Source: Nocardia anocheti
GTDB lineage: Bacteria > Actinomycetota > Actinomycetes > Mycobacteriales > Mycobacteriaceae
Length of the DNA: 64,000 nt
Direction of reading: 5' to 3'
Assembly (NCBI RefSeq): GCF_029675105.1
Contig: NZ_JAQQFV010000008.1
Coordinates: 62,001 to 126,000, forward strand
Each line of letters opens with the position of its first letter. Within the stretch, counting starts at the first letter, position 1. The position numbers and the translations under genes were made by a program. The notes under the pieces are model-generated. The model was given only the letters and a program-made list of their open reading frames with translations, was not told where the DNA came from and ran no database searches. Shown here piece by piece: positions 48,485 through 56,055 of the stretch.

Positions 48485-49342
48485 TCAGTGCGAGGACGGG
48501 CCCCATTCCAGCGGCACACCCTTGGCGGCCAGGTAGGGCATGGGGTCCATCTTGGCGCCGCCCTGATCCCAGATCTCGAGGTGCAGGTGCGGGCCGGTGG
48601 ACTGGCCGCGGTTGCCGACGGTCGCGATGACATCGCCCGCGTTGACCCGCTGACCCTCGCTGACCAGCATCTCGTTGACGTGGCCGTAGACGGCGGTGGT
48701 GCCGTCGTCCTGCAGCACCCGCACCCACAGGCCGAAGCCCGAGGCCGGGCCCGCCTCGATGACGGTGCCGTTGGACACGGAGTGGATGGGCGCGCCGATC
48801 TGGTCGGCGAAGTCGAGGCCGTAGTGCATGGCACCCCAGCGGGAGCCGAAGCCGGAGCTGATCGGGCCCGCGACCGGGCGCACGCTCTGCGGCGGCGCGA
48901 CCTGGTGCTGGATGCCCTGGATGATGTCCTCGACCTGGCTGAGCGGGCCCGCGATCTCGGGCGGCAGGTTGCCGATGCCGAACGGCGCGGCCACGGGGGC
49001 GGCGATCGGGGCGGCGACGGCGTCGACCTGGGTGGGGGCCTCGGTGTGCGCGGAGACTTCCTGCGCGGCGACCAGGTTCACGTCCTGGCGGGCCGACTCG
49101 GGGACGACGGAATCCTGCACGTCGTCGTGGGTCGGCAGCAGCGGGGCGGCGTAGGCGATGGTGGGGGCGATCTGGGCGGCGATGCCGACCAGCGCACCGG
49201 TGGCGACAGCGGCGCTGGCGGCCACGCGCACCCGATCGGTCCGCGAGGGCTCGGCACGGTGCCTGCTGGGGCGCCCGGCCGCTCCGTCACCCAGCAGAGC
49301 CTGCACGGAGATCGATTCGGGGCCAACCCGGTGCTGCGACAA
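48485..49342 (-). CDS. M23 family metallopeptidase (secreted or membrane-anchored)
   Basis: The 285-residue product is a peptidoglycan endopeptidase of the lysostaphin/LytM type acting outside the membrane. A hydrophobic segment (about residues 40-66, ending APTIAYAAP) follows a cytoplasmic basic N-terminus; a variable linker comes next. The C-terminal catalytic domain has the zinc ligands in HYGLDFAD and HLHLEIW, with GFGSRWGAMHYG as the usual lead-in. All ligands are present, so it should be active. The TTG start at 49342 is preceded by AGGACGA. It lies 242 bases upstream of NRPS-4 on the same strand. Confidence 0.85.
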   Translation of the reverse strand: MSQHRVGPESISVQALLGDGAAGRPSRHRAEPSRTDRVRVAASAAVATGALVGIAAQIAPTIAYAAPLLPTHDDVQDSVVPESARQDVNLVAAQEVSAHTEAPTQVDAVAAPIAAPVAAPFGIGNLPPEIAGPLSQVEDIIQGIQHQVAPPQSVRPVAGPISSGFGSRWGAMHYGLDFADQIGAPIHSVSNGTVIEAGPASGFGLWVRVLQDDGTTAVYGHVNEMLVSEGQRVNAGDVIATVGNRGQSTGPHLHLEIWDQGGAKMDPMPYLAAKGVPLEWGPSSH

Positions 49343-49419
49343 CGTTTCGTCCTAGCGTCCGACTACAAGGAAAACGTCACCGGCGGGGCCGGTCCGGGAG
49401 CCTCCGAAGTGGTACCCGG

Positions 49420-49446
49420 TGCCGAACTGTCTGTAACGGTTCGGCA
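49420..49446. promoter_or_regulatory. inverted repeat in the divergent M23 / nitronate monooxygenase region
   Basis: TGCCGAAC (49420-49427) and GTTCGGCA (49439-49446) are exact complements with an 11-base spacer, about 80 bases before the M23 start. It may be an operator or a leader hairpin. I looked for c-di-AMP riboswitch hallmarks, common before actinobacterial wall hydrolases, and did not find them. Confidence 0.35.
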
Positions 49447-49607
49447 TCCGTTGTGACGGGAACTCTACTCGGCCGTGATCATTCCGCAACCTTCTGGGGA
49501 ATAAACGCAGGTAGATGACGTATCGCACAGTCACGGACGTCGTGTCCGACGGCTCACATCGAGTGCCAGGGGGCTGAACACGCGCCCGGACGAGCAGACT
49601 CTGAGCC

Positions 49608-50639
49608 ATGGTGCTCGAGAGCTTGCGTGTCCCCATCGTCGCCGCGCCCATGGCGGGCGGCCCCACCACACCGGAACTCACCGCCGCGGTCTCGGCCGCG
49701 GGCGGCTTCGGCCAGGTGGCCGCCGGATACCTGACCGTCGCGGCGCTCGCCGAGCAGATCGCGGCCACCCGCGCCGCCACCGCCGCGCCGTTCGGCGTCA
49801 ACCTCTTCTCCCCCGGCCCGGTGACCGAACCGGCCGACTACGCCGCCTACCTCGCCGAACTCGGCGCGCGCTTCCCCCTCGGCACCCCCACCCACGACAC
49901 CGACGCCTGGGACGAGAAGCTCGACCTGCTGGTCGCCGACCCGGTCGCGGTGGTCTCGACGACCTTCGGCTGTCCCACCGCCGTGGAGATCGACCGCCTG
50001 CACGCCGTCGGCACCGAGGTCTGGGTGACGGTGACCTCCCCCGCCGAGGCCCTCATCGCCTTCGACGCGGGCGCCGACGCGCTGATCGCCCAGGGCGCCG
50101 AGGCGGGCGGACACCGGGCCAGTTTCGTCGACGACCCCGCCGACGACCCGGTCGACGCACTCGCCCTGCTGCCGCTGCTGCAACTGCTCACGGCCGTCAC
50201 TGATCGGCCGCTGGTGGCCGCGGGCGGCATCGCCACCGGCGCGGGCGTGGCCGCCGTACTCGCCGCGGGCGCGCGGGCCGCCCAGCTCGGCACCGCCCTG
50301 CTGCGCTGCGCCGAGGCGGGCACCAACCCCGTGCACCGCGCCGCGCTCGGCTCGACCGAACCGACCATGCTCACCCGCGCCTTCACCGGACGACGCGCGC
50401 GCGGCATCCGCAACCGTTTCCTCGTCGAGCACTCGGCCGACGCGCCCGCCGCCTACCCCGAAATCCACTACGCCACCGCCCCGTTGCGGGCCACCGCGCG
50501 GACCGCGGGCAACCCCGACGAGGTGAACCTATGGGCGGGCCAAGCCCATGCGCTGAGCACCGGGCAATCGGCAAGCGAACTGGTCAGCGACCTCGCCGCT
50601 GACGCGAAAAGCGCTCTCCGAAAAGCACTTTCGGATTGA
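49608..50639 (+). CDS. nitronate monooxygenase (2-nitropropane dioxygenase family)
   Basis: The 343-residue product is an FMN-dependent TIM-barrel enzyme that oxidises alkyl nitronates, detoxifying compounds such as propionate-3-nitronate. The N-terminal VPIVAAPMAGGPTTPEL, the GAEAGGHRAS segment with the catalytic histidine, the AAGGIATG phosphate-binding segment and the GARAAQLGTALLRCAEA segment are all family motifs. The length is normal. The ATG at 49608 sits a few bases after GAGCAG and GAGCC, a weak ribosome-binding site. It stands alone between a divergent M23 gene and a downstream gene with its own promoter. Confidence 0.85.
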   Translation: MVLESLRVPIVAAPMAGGPTTPELTAAVSAAGGFGQVAAGYLTVAALAEQIAATRAATAAPFGVNLFSPGPVTEPADYAAYLAELGARFPLGTPTHDTDAWDEKLDLLVADPVAVVSTTFGCPTAVEIDRLHAVGTEVWVTVTSPAEALIAFDAGADALIAQGAEAGGHRASFVDDPADDPVDALALLPLLQLLTAVTDRPLVAAGGIATGAGVAAVLAAGARAAQLGTALLRCAEAGTNPVHRAALGSTEPTMLTRAFTGRRARGIRNRFLVEHSADAPAAYPEIHYATAPLRATARTAGNPDEVNLWAGQAHALSTGQSASELVSDLAADAKSALRKALSD

Positions 50640-50650
50640 ATCCAGGGTTA

Positions 50651-50674
50651 TTGACAACGAATTTCGTTTAGACT
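50651..50674 (+). promoter_or_regulatory. promoter-like region with 6-1-6 palindrome
   Basis: TTGACA at 50651-50656 resembles a -35 hexamer and TAGACT at 50669-50674 a -10, but the 12-base spacer is short. Between them, AACGAA-T-TTCGTT (50656-50668) is a perfect 6-bp inverted repeat that would block polymerase if bound. It lies 40 bases before the small conserved gene at 50714. Confidence 0.4.
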
Positions 50675-50713
50675 CGGACAGGCACACCCCGCCCCAAGCT
50701 GGAGGAGAGCGCC

Positions 50714-51106
50714 ATGTCCCTCGATGTACCCGCCGCCTTGCTCGAACGCGCCGAACAGGGCGATATCGACGACGCGGAATTCGTCGAATGCGTCCGCACA
50801 TCACTGCCCTACGCCTGGGAAGTGGTGAGCCGGGTCGCGGGCGAACTGCGTGACGGCGACGCGGAATTCGCCGACAACGTGGTACCCCCGCCGGACGAGG
50901 TCGCCCGCGGCCAGCTGCTGCGCGCCCTGGCCTCCGACGCCATCCGCGGCGGCCTGGAACGCCACTTCGGCGTCAAGCTGGCCTTCCAGAACTGCCACCG
51001 CGTCGCGGCCTTCCCACTGTCCTCGGTCGGCGGCGAGACCTACACCCGCTACATCAGCCCCCGCGCCCAGCTCTTGAACCAGAGCCCCGAACTGCGCAAC
51101 TGCTGA
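50714..51106 (+). CDS. conserved actinobacterial small protein (SCO5389-like)
   Basis: The 130-residue protein resembles a conserved actinobacterial family typified by Streptomyces SCO5389, whose function I do not know. Hallmarks are SLPYAWEVVSRV, PPPDEVARGQLLRALASDAIRG and HFGVKLAFQNCHRVAAFPL. There is no signal peptide or membrane segment. A strong GGAGGAGAG site precedes the ATG. A palindrome overlapping its promoter suggests regulation by a DNA-binding repressor. The family name is from memory of sequence style; a profile search would confirm it. Confidence 0.7.
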   Translation: MSLDVPAALLERAEQGDIDDAEFVECVRTSLPYAWEVVSRVAGELRDGDAEFADNVVPPPDEVARGQLLRALASDAIRGGLERHFGVKLAFQNCHRVAAFPLSSVGGETYTRYISPRAQLLNQSPELRNC

Positions 51107-51113
51107 CTTCCGG

Positions 51114-51173
51114 TCGACAACTGAATATCGACAACTGCATCGCACAACAGAATCCGACAACTGAATACGACAC
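51114..51173. repeat. tandem imperfect 13-14 bp repeats
   Basis: Four and a part copies of a unit like TCGACAACTGAATA start at 51114, 51128, 51141, 51154 and 51168. The third copy is the most diverged (CGCACAACAGAAT). They fill the space between the small conserved gene and the following terminator. Confidence 0.6.
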
Positions 51174-51206
51174 AGCGGGCGTGGAATCCAATTCCACGCC
51201 CGCTGT
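51172..51206. terminator. bidirectional terminator, perfect 16-bp stem
   Basis: ACAGCGGGCGTGGAAT (51172-51187) and its exact complement (51191-51206) are separated by a 3-base loop and followed by CGGTTTTCC on the plus strand. The hairpin lies between two convergent genes and should end both transcripts. Confidence 0.8.
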
Positions 51207-51218
51207 CGGTTTTCCGGG

Positions 51219-52856
51219 TCAGCCCAGGGTGACGACCTCGAGTTCCCCCTCGGCGTACTGGGCGCGCAGGCGCTTCTTGTCGAACTTGCCGACGCTGGTC
51301 TTGGGGACCTCCGCGATGAAGGTCCAGCGCTCCGGCAGCTGCCACTTGGCGAACTTGTCGGCCAGGAAGTCGCGCAGTTCGGCGGCCTCGGTGGCCGAGC
51401 CCTCGGCCCGCACGATGGCCACCAGCGGGCGCTCGTCCCACTTCTCGTCGGGCACGCCGATCACGGCGGCCTCGGCCACGGACGGGTGGCCCATCACGGC
51501 GTTCTCCAGGTCCACCGAGGAGATCCACTCGCCGCCGGACTTGATCACGTCCTTGGAGCGGTCGACCAGGGTGAGGTAGCCGTTGGGGCTGATCTTGCCG
51601 ACGTCGCCGGTGCGCAGCCAGCCGTCGTCGAACTTGTCCGGGTCGATCTCGGCGCCGGTGGGCGAGTAGTAGGAGCCGGTGATCCAGGCGCCGCGCACCT
51701 CGAGCTCACCGAGCGATTCACCGTCGTTGGGCACCACCTTGCCGTCGTCGCCGACCAGGCGGGCCTCGACATTGGCCGGGAAGCGGCCCTGGGTGTAGCG
51801 GTAGGCCCAGGCCTCCTCGCCCTCGGCCCCGGCGGGCGCGTGCGCGACGCTGCCCAGCGGCGAGGTCTCGGTCATGCCCCACGCGTGCAGGATGCGCACG
51901 CCGTGCTTCTCCTCGAACGCGCGCATCATCGACGGCGGCACCGCCGAACCACCGACCACGGCGGTGTGCAGGTGCGAGATGTCCTGCGGCTGGGCGGCCA
52001 GCGCGGCCAGCACGCCACCCCAGATGGTCGGCACGGCGGCGGCGAAGGTCGGCTTCTCCGAGGCCATCATCTCCAGCAGCGGCGCGGGCTGCAGGAAACG
52101 GTCCGGCATCAGGATGTTGGCGCCCGACATCAGCGCCGCGTACGGCAGGCCCCAGGCGTTGGCGTGGAACAGCGGCACGATCGCGAGCACGTAGTCCGAG
52201 CCCTGGAAGCCCATGCCGTTGGGCGAGTTCACCTGCATGGCGTGCAGCCAGTTGGAGCGGTGCGAGTAGACGACACCCTTCGGGTCACCGGTGGTGCCCG
52301 AGGTGTAACACATCGCGGCGGCCGAACGCTCGTCGATCACCGGGAAGTCGAACTCGGCGGACTGGCCGTCGAGCAGCTCGCGGTAGGCGTGCACCGTGAC
52401 GCCCTCGGGCGCGGTGAGCGCGGCGGCGTCACCGTTGACGACGATCACGTGCTTGACGGTCTTCAGGTTCGGCAGGTACTGCGCGAACAGCGGCAGCAGC
52501 GTGCCGTCGACGAGAACCACCTGGTCCTCGGCGTGATTGGCGACGAACACCAGCTGCTCGGGGAAGAGTCGGATGTTGAGCGCGTGCAGCACCGCGCCCA
52601 TCGCGGGCACCGCGATGTAGGCGGTCATGTGCTCGTTGTTGTTCCACATGAAGGTGCCGACGCGGTCGCCCTCGCCGATGCCGAGCCCACGCAGCGCATT
52701 GGCCAGGCGGGCCGAGTCGGCGCCCAGCTCGCGGTAGGTCATGGTGCGCACGCCGTCACCGGTCCAGGTGGACACGGTCGAATCGCCCTGGAAAGTGGCG
52801 GCGTAGTTCAGCAGTGTGGCCAGCGACAGCTGGTCGTTCTGCATGGTGCTCAGCAT
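51219..52856 (-). CDS. fatty-acyl-CoA ligase (FadD/AlkK-like)
   Basis: The 545-residue product is an ANL-superfamily ligase that adenylates a fatty acid and transfers it to CoA. Motifs in order: nucleotide loop YTSGTTGDPKG, HANAWGLP, GWGMTETSP-type segment (HAWGMTETSPLG), DGWLRTGDVG, the hinge DRSKDVIKSGGEWIS and the catalytic lysine in KTSVGKFDKK near the C-terminus. The length and motif set fit medium- to long-chain enzymes of the AlkK group. The ATG at 52856 has AGGAG seven bases upstream. With the acyl-CoA dehydrogenase nearby it suggests local fatty-acid catabolism; supplying acyl chains to the NRPS lines is possible but nothing shows it. Confidence 0.85.
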   Translation of the reverse strand: MLSTMQNDQLSLATLLNYAATFQGDSTVSTWTGDGVRTMTYRELGADSARLANALRGLGIGEGDRVGTFMWNNNEHMTAYIAVPAMGAVLHALNIRLFPEQLVFVANHAEDQVVLVDGTLLPLFAQYLPNLKTVKHVIVVNGDAAALTAPEGVTVHAYRELLDGQSAEFDFPVIDERSAAAMCYTSGTTGDPKGVVYSHRSNWLHAMQVNSPNGMGFQGSDYVLAIVPLFHANAWGLPYAALMSGANILMPDRFLQPAPLLEMMASEKPTFAAAVPTIWGGVLAALAAQPQDISHLHTAVVGGSAVPPSMMRAFEEKHGVRILHAWGMTETSPLGSVAHAPAGAEGEEAWAYRYTQGRFPANVEARLVGDDGKVVPNDGESLGELEVRGAWITGSYYSPTGAEIDPDKFDDGWLRTGDVGKISPNGYLTLVDRSKDVIKSGGEWISSVDLENAVMGHPSVAEAAVIGVPDEKWDERPLVAIVRAEGSATEAAELRDFLADKFAKWQLPERWTFIAEVPKTSVGKFDKKRLRAQYAEGELEVVTLG

Positions 52857-52969
52857 TGTGGTGCTCCTTCGGTCCCTGCCATGGCATGAGCCACGTCACA
52901 CCGGATGCTACCGAAAAGTATGCGTTCGGAGATTGTTTCCTCCGGCAACATTCCTGCAGGCACGAAGGG

Positions 52970-53350
52970 TCAGCGCGAAGAAGGCGGCGGGTCGTGCGGC
53001 GGCTGGGCGCCGGGGCCGCGATGATGCGCCGGAACGCCCGGTCCGGCGTGCTCGGCGTTGTGCACCGCGTCGACCACCAGCCGCCGGACGTGGTCGTTGT
53101 CGAGGCTGTAGTAGATGGTGGTGCCCTCGCGCCGGGTCCGCACCAGCCGCGCCATCCGCAATTTCGCCAGATGCTGCGAGACCGAGGGCCCCGGCTTCCC
53201 CACCCGCTGGGCCAGCTCGTTGACCGACAGTTCCGCGTCCGCCAGCGCCCACAGCACCTGCACCCGGGTGGCGTCGGCCAGCATCCGGAACACCTCGACC
53301 ACCAGGCCGACCTGGTCCTCGTCCAGTGGCGGGCGGGCATCTGCGTTCAT
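52970..53350 (-). CDS. kmtR: ArsR-family nickel/cobalt-sensing repressor, KmtR-like
   Basis: The 126-residue winged-helix repressor closely resembles mycobacterial KmtR: EVFRMLADATRVQVLWALAD, ELAQRVGKPGPSVSQHLAKLR and, at the end, DAVHNAEHAGPGVPAHH. The last segment contains the residues corresponding to KmtR's nickel/cobalt ligands (Glu-His and His-His). Loss of DNA binding on metal loading, relieving an exporter gene, is known for KmtR. No metal exporter is adjacent here. The ATG at 53350 has a TATTAT (53357-53362) only 6 bases upstream, so translation is probably leaderless. The Pro/Arg-rich tail is variable. Confidence 0.8.
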   Translation of the reverse strand: MNADARPPLDEDQVGLVVEVFRMLADATRVQVLWALADAELSVNELAQRVGKPGPSVSQHLAKLRMARLVRTRREGTTIYYSLDNDHVRRLVVDAVHNAEHAGPGVPAHHRGPGAQPPHDPPPSSR

Positions 53351-53356
53351 GCGCAG

Positions 53357-53362
53357 ATAATA
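53357..53362 (-). promoter_or_regulatory. probable -10 element of kmtR (leaderless transcript)
   Basis: TATTAT on the minus strand ends 6 bases before the kmtR ATG, placing the transcription start at or next to the start codon. There is no ribosome-binding site in the 18-base gap after the upstream TetR gene. Confidence 0.5.
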
Positions 53363-53368
53363 GTTCGG

Positions 53369-53968
53369 TCAGCTCAGGGCCAGGTCCGCGAGGGCGGTCC
53401 AGTCGGCCAGCACCTGCTTGCGCCGGGCCCGGTCCCGCCCGACCATCTCGTCGAGGGTGGCCCCGCGCACCAGATTGATGGTGAGCCAGAACGTGCTCTC
53501 CAGTCGGTCACGCGGGATCGCGGGGTCGATGAGCGCGGCGCAGCGATCGAGCAGCTCGACGGTGAGATCGTGCTGCACGCGCAACATCTCGCGTCGCAGC
53601 GGCGCGTCGTTGGCGATGCCGACATACAGCTCCACCGCCGCGCGACCGAGCTGCCCCGCGAAGGTCGCGGTGACCAACCCCACCAGCACCGCCCCCGCCG
53701 ACGACTCGGCCGCCACCGCTTTCGCCTTGCGCTGCATGGCTTCTCGCTGACGCTCGGTGAGATGACCGATGGTCTGCGCGAAAAGCTCGCCGCGCGTGTG
53801 GAACTGGTGCAGCTGCGCCCCGCGCGTGACACCCGCGCGCGCGGTGATGTCGGCGATCGACGCGCCCGTGTAGCCGACCTCGGCCAGGCTCTCGATGGCG
53901 GCGTCGAGCAGCAGCGTGCGCGTGCGCAGACTCTTCTCCTGGTGCTTGTTCGGCGGCAGCGCGGACAT
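53369..53968 (-). CDS. TetR-family transcriptional regulator, divergent from acyl-CoA dehydrogenase
   Basis: The 199-residue regulator has the helix-turn-helix ASIADITARAGVTRGAQLHQF (N-terminal 40-60), a typical TetR DNA-binding unit with the unusual QLHQF in place of LYxHF; the rest is an all-helical ligand domain. It is transcribed away from the acyl-CoA dehydrogenase gene, and the 72-base gap holds an inverted repeat and a 22-base-period direct repeat, so it probably represses both genes. A fatty-acyl or related ligand is inferred from context only. Confidence 0.85.
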   Translation of the reverse strand: MSALPPNKHQEKSLRTRTLLLDAAIESLAEVGYTGASIADITARAGVTRGAQLHQFHTRGELFAQTIGHLTERQREAMQRKAKAVAAESSAGAVLVGLVTATFAGQLGRAAVELYVGIANDAPLRREMLRVQHDLTVELLDRCAALIDPAIPRDRLESTFWLTINLVRGATLDEMVGRDRARRKQVLADWTALADLALS

Positions 53969-53990
53969 CGCACCAGTATAGAGGCAGAAA

Positions 53991-54023
53991 ATTCCGTGCT
54001 GCCTTGCACGTAATTCCATGCTG
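53991..54023. promoter_or_regulatory. operator-like repeats between TetR and acyl-CoA dehydrogenase
   Basis: ATTCCGTGCTG (53991-54001) and ATTCCATGCTG (54013-54023) repeat directly at a 22-base period, two helical turns. Overlapping them, CGTGC-N6-GCACG (53995-54010) is an inverted repeat. The position between divergent starts suits a TetR operator. Confidence 0.5.
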
Positions 54024-54040
54024 GACGTACTGTTGCCGAC

Positions 54041-55180
54041 ATGGCTGTTGACCGGATGCTGCCCACCGACGAAGCGCGCGAGCTGATCGAGCTGACCCGC
54101 GACATCGCCGACAAGGTCCTGGAACCGCGCGTCGCCGAGAGCGAGAAGACCGGCGTCTTCCCCGAGGGCGTGTTCCCGGCGCTCGGCGCGGCCGGGCTGC
54201 TGAGCCTGCCGTATCCGGAGGAGTTCGGCGGCGGCGCGCAACCCTACGAGGTCTACCTGCAGGTACTCGAGGAATTGGCCAGCCGCTGGGCGGCCGTCGC
54301 CGTCGCCGTGAGCGTGCACGGCCTGAGCTGCCATCCCCTGTTCACCTACGGCACCGACGAGCAGAAACAGCAGTGGCTCGCCACCATGCTCTCCGGCGAA
54401 ACCGTCGGCGCCTACAGCCTTTCCGAGGCGCACGCGGGCTCCGACGCCGCCGCCCTGCGCTGCCGCGCCACCCCCGTCGACGGCGGCTACCGGCTCACCG
54501 GCACCAAAGCGTGGATCACCAACGGCGGCCGCGCCGATTTCTACACCCTGTTCGCCCGCACCGGCGAGGGCTCGCGCGGCATCTCCTGCTTCCTCGTCCC
54601 CGCCGACACCGCGGGCCTGAGCTTCGGCAAGCTCGAGGAGAAGATGGGCCTGCGCGGCATTCCCACCACCACCGCCGCCTACGACGACGCCTTCCTCCCC
54701 ACCGAACGCCGCATCGGCGAAGAGGGACAAGGCCTTTCGATCGCCTTCAGCGCCCTGGACGCGGGCCGCCTCGGCATCGCCGCCGTGGCCACCGGCGTCG
54801 CCCAGCGCGCCCTCGACGAGGCCGTCGCCTATGCCAAGGAACGAGAGGCGTTCGGCCGCAAGATCATCGACCACCAGGGTCTCGGTTTCGTCCTCGCCGA
54901 CATGGCCGCCGCCGTCGACACCGCCCGCGCCACCTACCTCGACGCCGCGCGCCGCCGCGACGCCGGTCTGGCGTACTCGCGCCAGGCCAGCGTCGCCAAG
55001 CTGGTCGCCACCGATGCCGCCATGAAGGTGACCACCGACGCCGTGCAGGTCTTCGGCGGCTACGGCTACACCCAGGACTTCCCCGTGGAGCGCTACATGC
55101 GCGAGGCGAAGGTCATGCAGATCTTTGAAGGCACCAATCAGATCCAGCGCCTGGTTATCGCTCGCCATCTCGCCGGGTAG
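54041..55180 (+). CDS. acyl-CoA dehydrogenase
   Basis: The 379-residue flavoenzyme introduces the alpha-beta double bond in acyl-CoA thioesters. Family motifs are complete: YSLSEAHAGSDAAA and WITNGG around the flavin, KEREAFGRKIIDHQG, QVFGGYGYTQDFPVERYMREAK and IFEGTNQIQRLVIARHL, whose glutamate is the usual catalytic base of the short/medium-chain class. The length is standard. The ATG at 54041 lacks a strong ribosome-binding site. It is divergent from a TetR gene that likely controls it. The exact substrate (straight, branched or aromatic acyl) cannot be read from the sequence. Confidence 0.9.
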   Translation: MAVDRMLPTDEARELIELTRDIADKVLEPRVAESEKTGVFPEGVFPALGAAGLLSLPYPEEFGGGAQPYEVYLQVLEELASRWAAVAVAVSVHGLSCHPLFTYGTDEQKQQWLATMLSGETVGAYSLSEAHAGSDAAALRCRATPVDGGYRLTGTKAWITNGGRADFYTLFARTGEGSRGISCFLVPADTAGLSFGKLEEKMGLRGIPTTTAAYDDAFLPTERRIGEEGQGLSIAFSALDAGRLGIAAVATGVAQRALDEAVAYAKEREAFGRKIIDHQGLGFVLADMAAAVDTARATYLDAARRRDAGLAYSRQASVAKLVATDAAMKVTTDAVQVFGGYGYTQDFPVERYMREAKVMQIFEGTNQIQRLVIARHLAG

Positions 55181-55278
55181 CTATCCCGCCACGCGCTGCT
55201 CAACGCGGGTCGACGCGTTCGGGCAACCATTCAGTAAACTGGACGGCATCTCGAGACCTCGGGCGAAAGAGGTGCGCG

Positions 55279-56052
55279 ATGCTGTGGTGGTTGATCGTGA
55301 TCGTGATCGTCTGCGTGGGTCTGCTGCTGTACCTGCGCGCCGAACAGAACCGGCGCACCGCCAGGGAGCTCGAGGAGGCCCAGGCCGACGCCAGGGTGAC
55401 CATCGAGCGGCTCGGCGGGCAGGTCTACCAGCTCACCCCGCGCAACGAGGCCGCTCGTCAAGCCCTGGCCGACGCCTCCGAGCGCTACAACGCCGCGGGC
55501 GGCCAGATCGACCGCGCCACCTCCGCCGCTCAGGCGGGCCTGGCCAAACAGTCCGCCGTCGAGGGCCTCTACTACATCGCCGCCGCCCGCACCGCTATGA
55601 ACATGGACCCCGGCCCGCCCATCCCCCCGCTCCCCGGCCAGGACGTCGCTGGCCGCGTCGACCAGCCCCGCGTGATCGAACACGACGGCCGCCGCATCGC
55701 GGCCTCCCCCGCCGCGTCCCCCGGTACCCCCAACTACTACCCCGGCGGCCGCGTCGCCGGGCGGCCCGTTCCGGCAGGCTGGTACTCCGAACCGTGGTGG
55801 CGGCCCGCCCTGATCGCCGGGGCGTGGGGTGCCGGGTCGGCGCTGCTGTTCACGTCGCTGTTCGCCGGAATGCCGGGAGTCGGGTACGACGCGCAGGCGT
55901 TCGAGGACGGGTCCGGGGAAGCCGCCCTCGACCAGGGCGACCCCGGCGTCGACCCCACCGGATTCGACGACCCGAGCGGTTTCGACGATCCCAGCTGGGG
56001 CGGCGGCACCGACACCGGTTTCGACGGAGGATTCGACGGCGGGTTCGCCTGA
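55279..56052 (+). CDS. membrane protein with coiled coil and Gly/Asp-rich tail, function unknown
   Basis: I do not recognise a characterised family. The 257-residue protein has an N-terminal membrane segment (residues 2-18), a charged, probably coiled-coil region (about 20-110: RRTARELEEAQADARVTIERL and following), a proline-rich stretch, a second hydrophobic segment (about 175-195: ALIAGAWGAGSALLFTSLF) and a low-complexity tail with repeated GFDDPSGFDDPS and GFDGGFDGGFA units. The ATG at 55279 has GAAAGAGG upstream. It stands apart from the acyl-CoA dehydrogenase and convergently faces a lipoprotein gene four bases away. Confidence 0.75.
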   Translation: MLWWLIVIVIVCVGLLLYLRAEQNRRTARELEEAQADARVTIERLGGQVYQLTPRNEAARQALADASERYNAAGGQIDRATSAAQAGLAKQSAVEGLYYIAAARTAMNMDPGPPIPPLPGQDVAGRVDQPRVIEHDGRRIAASPAASPGTPNYYPGGRVAGRPVPAGWYSEPWWRPALIAGAWGAGSALLFTSLFAGMPGVGYDAQAFEDGSGEAALDQGDPGVDPTGFDDPSGFDDPSWGGGTDTGFDGGFDGGFA

Positions 56053-56055
56053 CCC

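Noticed and set aside
49343..49607. c-di-AMP (ydaO) riboswitch before the M23 peptidase
   Set aside because: It was considered because such riboswitches precede actinobacterial wall hydrolases, but I could not find the conserved core; only a simple inverted repeat is visible.
53969..55168. Minus-strand extension of the TetR frame across the acyl-CoA dehydrogenase gene
   Set aside because: The TetR domain begins at the ATG at 53968; the extension is antisense to a fully conserved enzyme.
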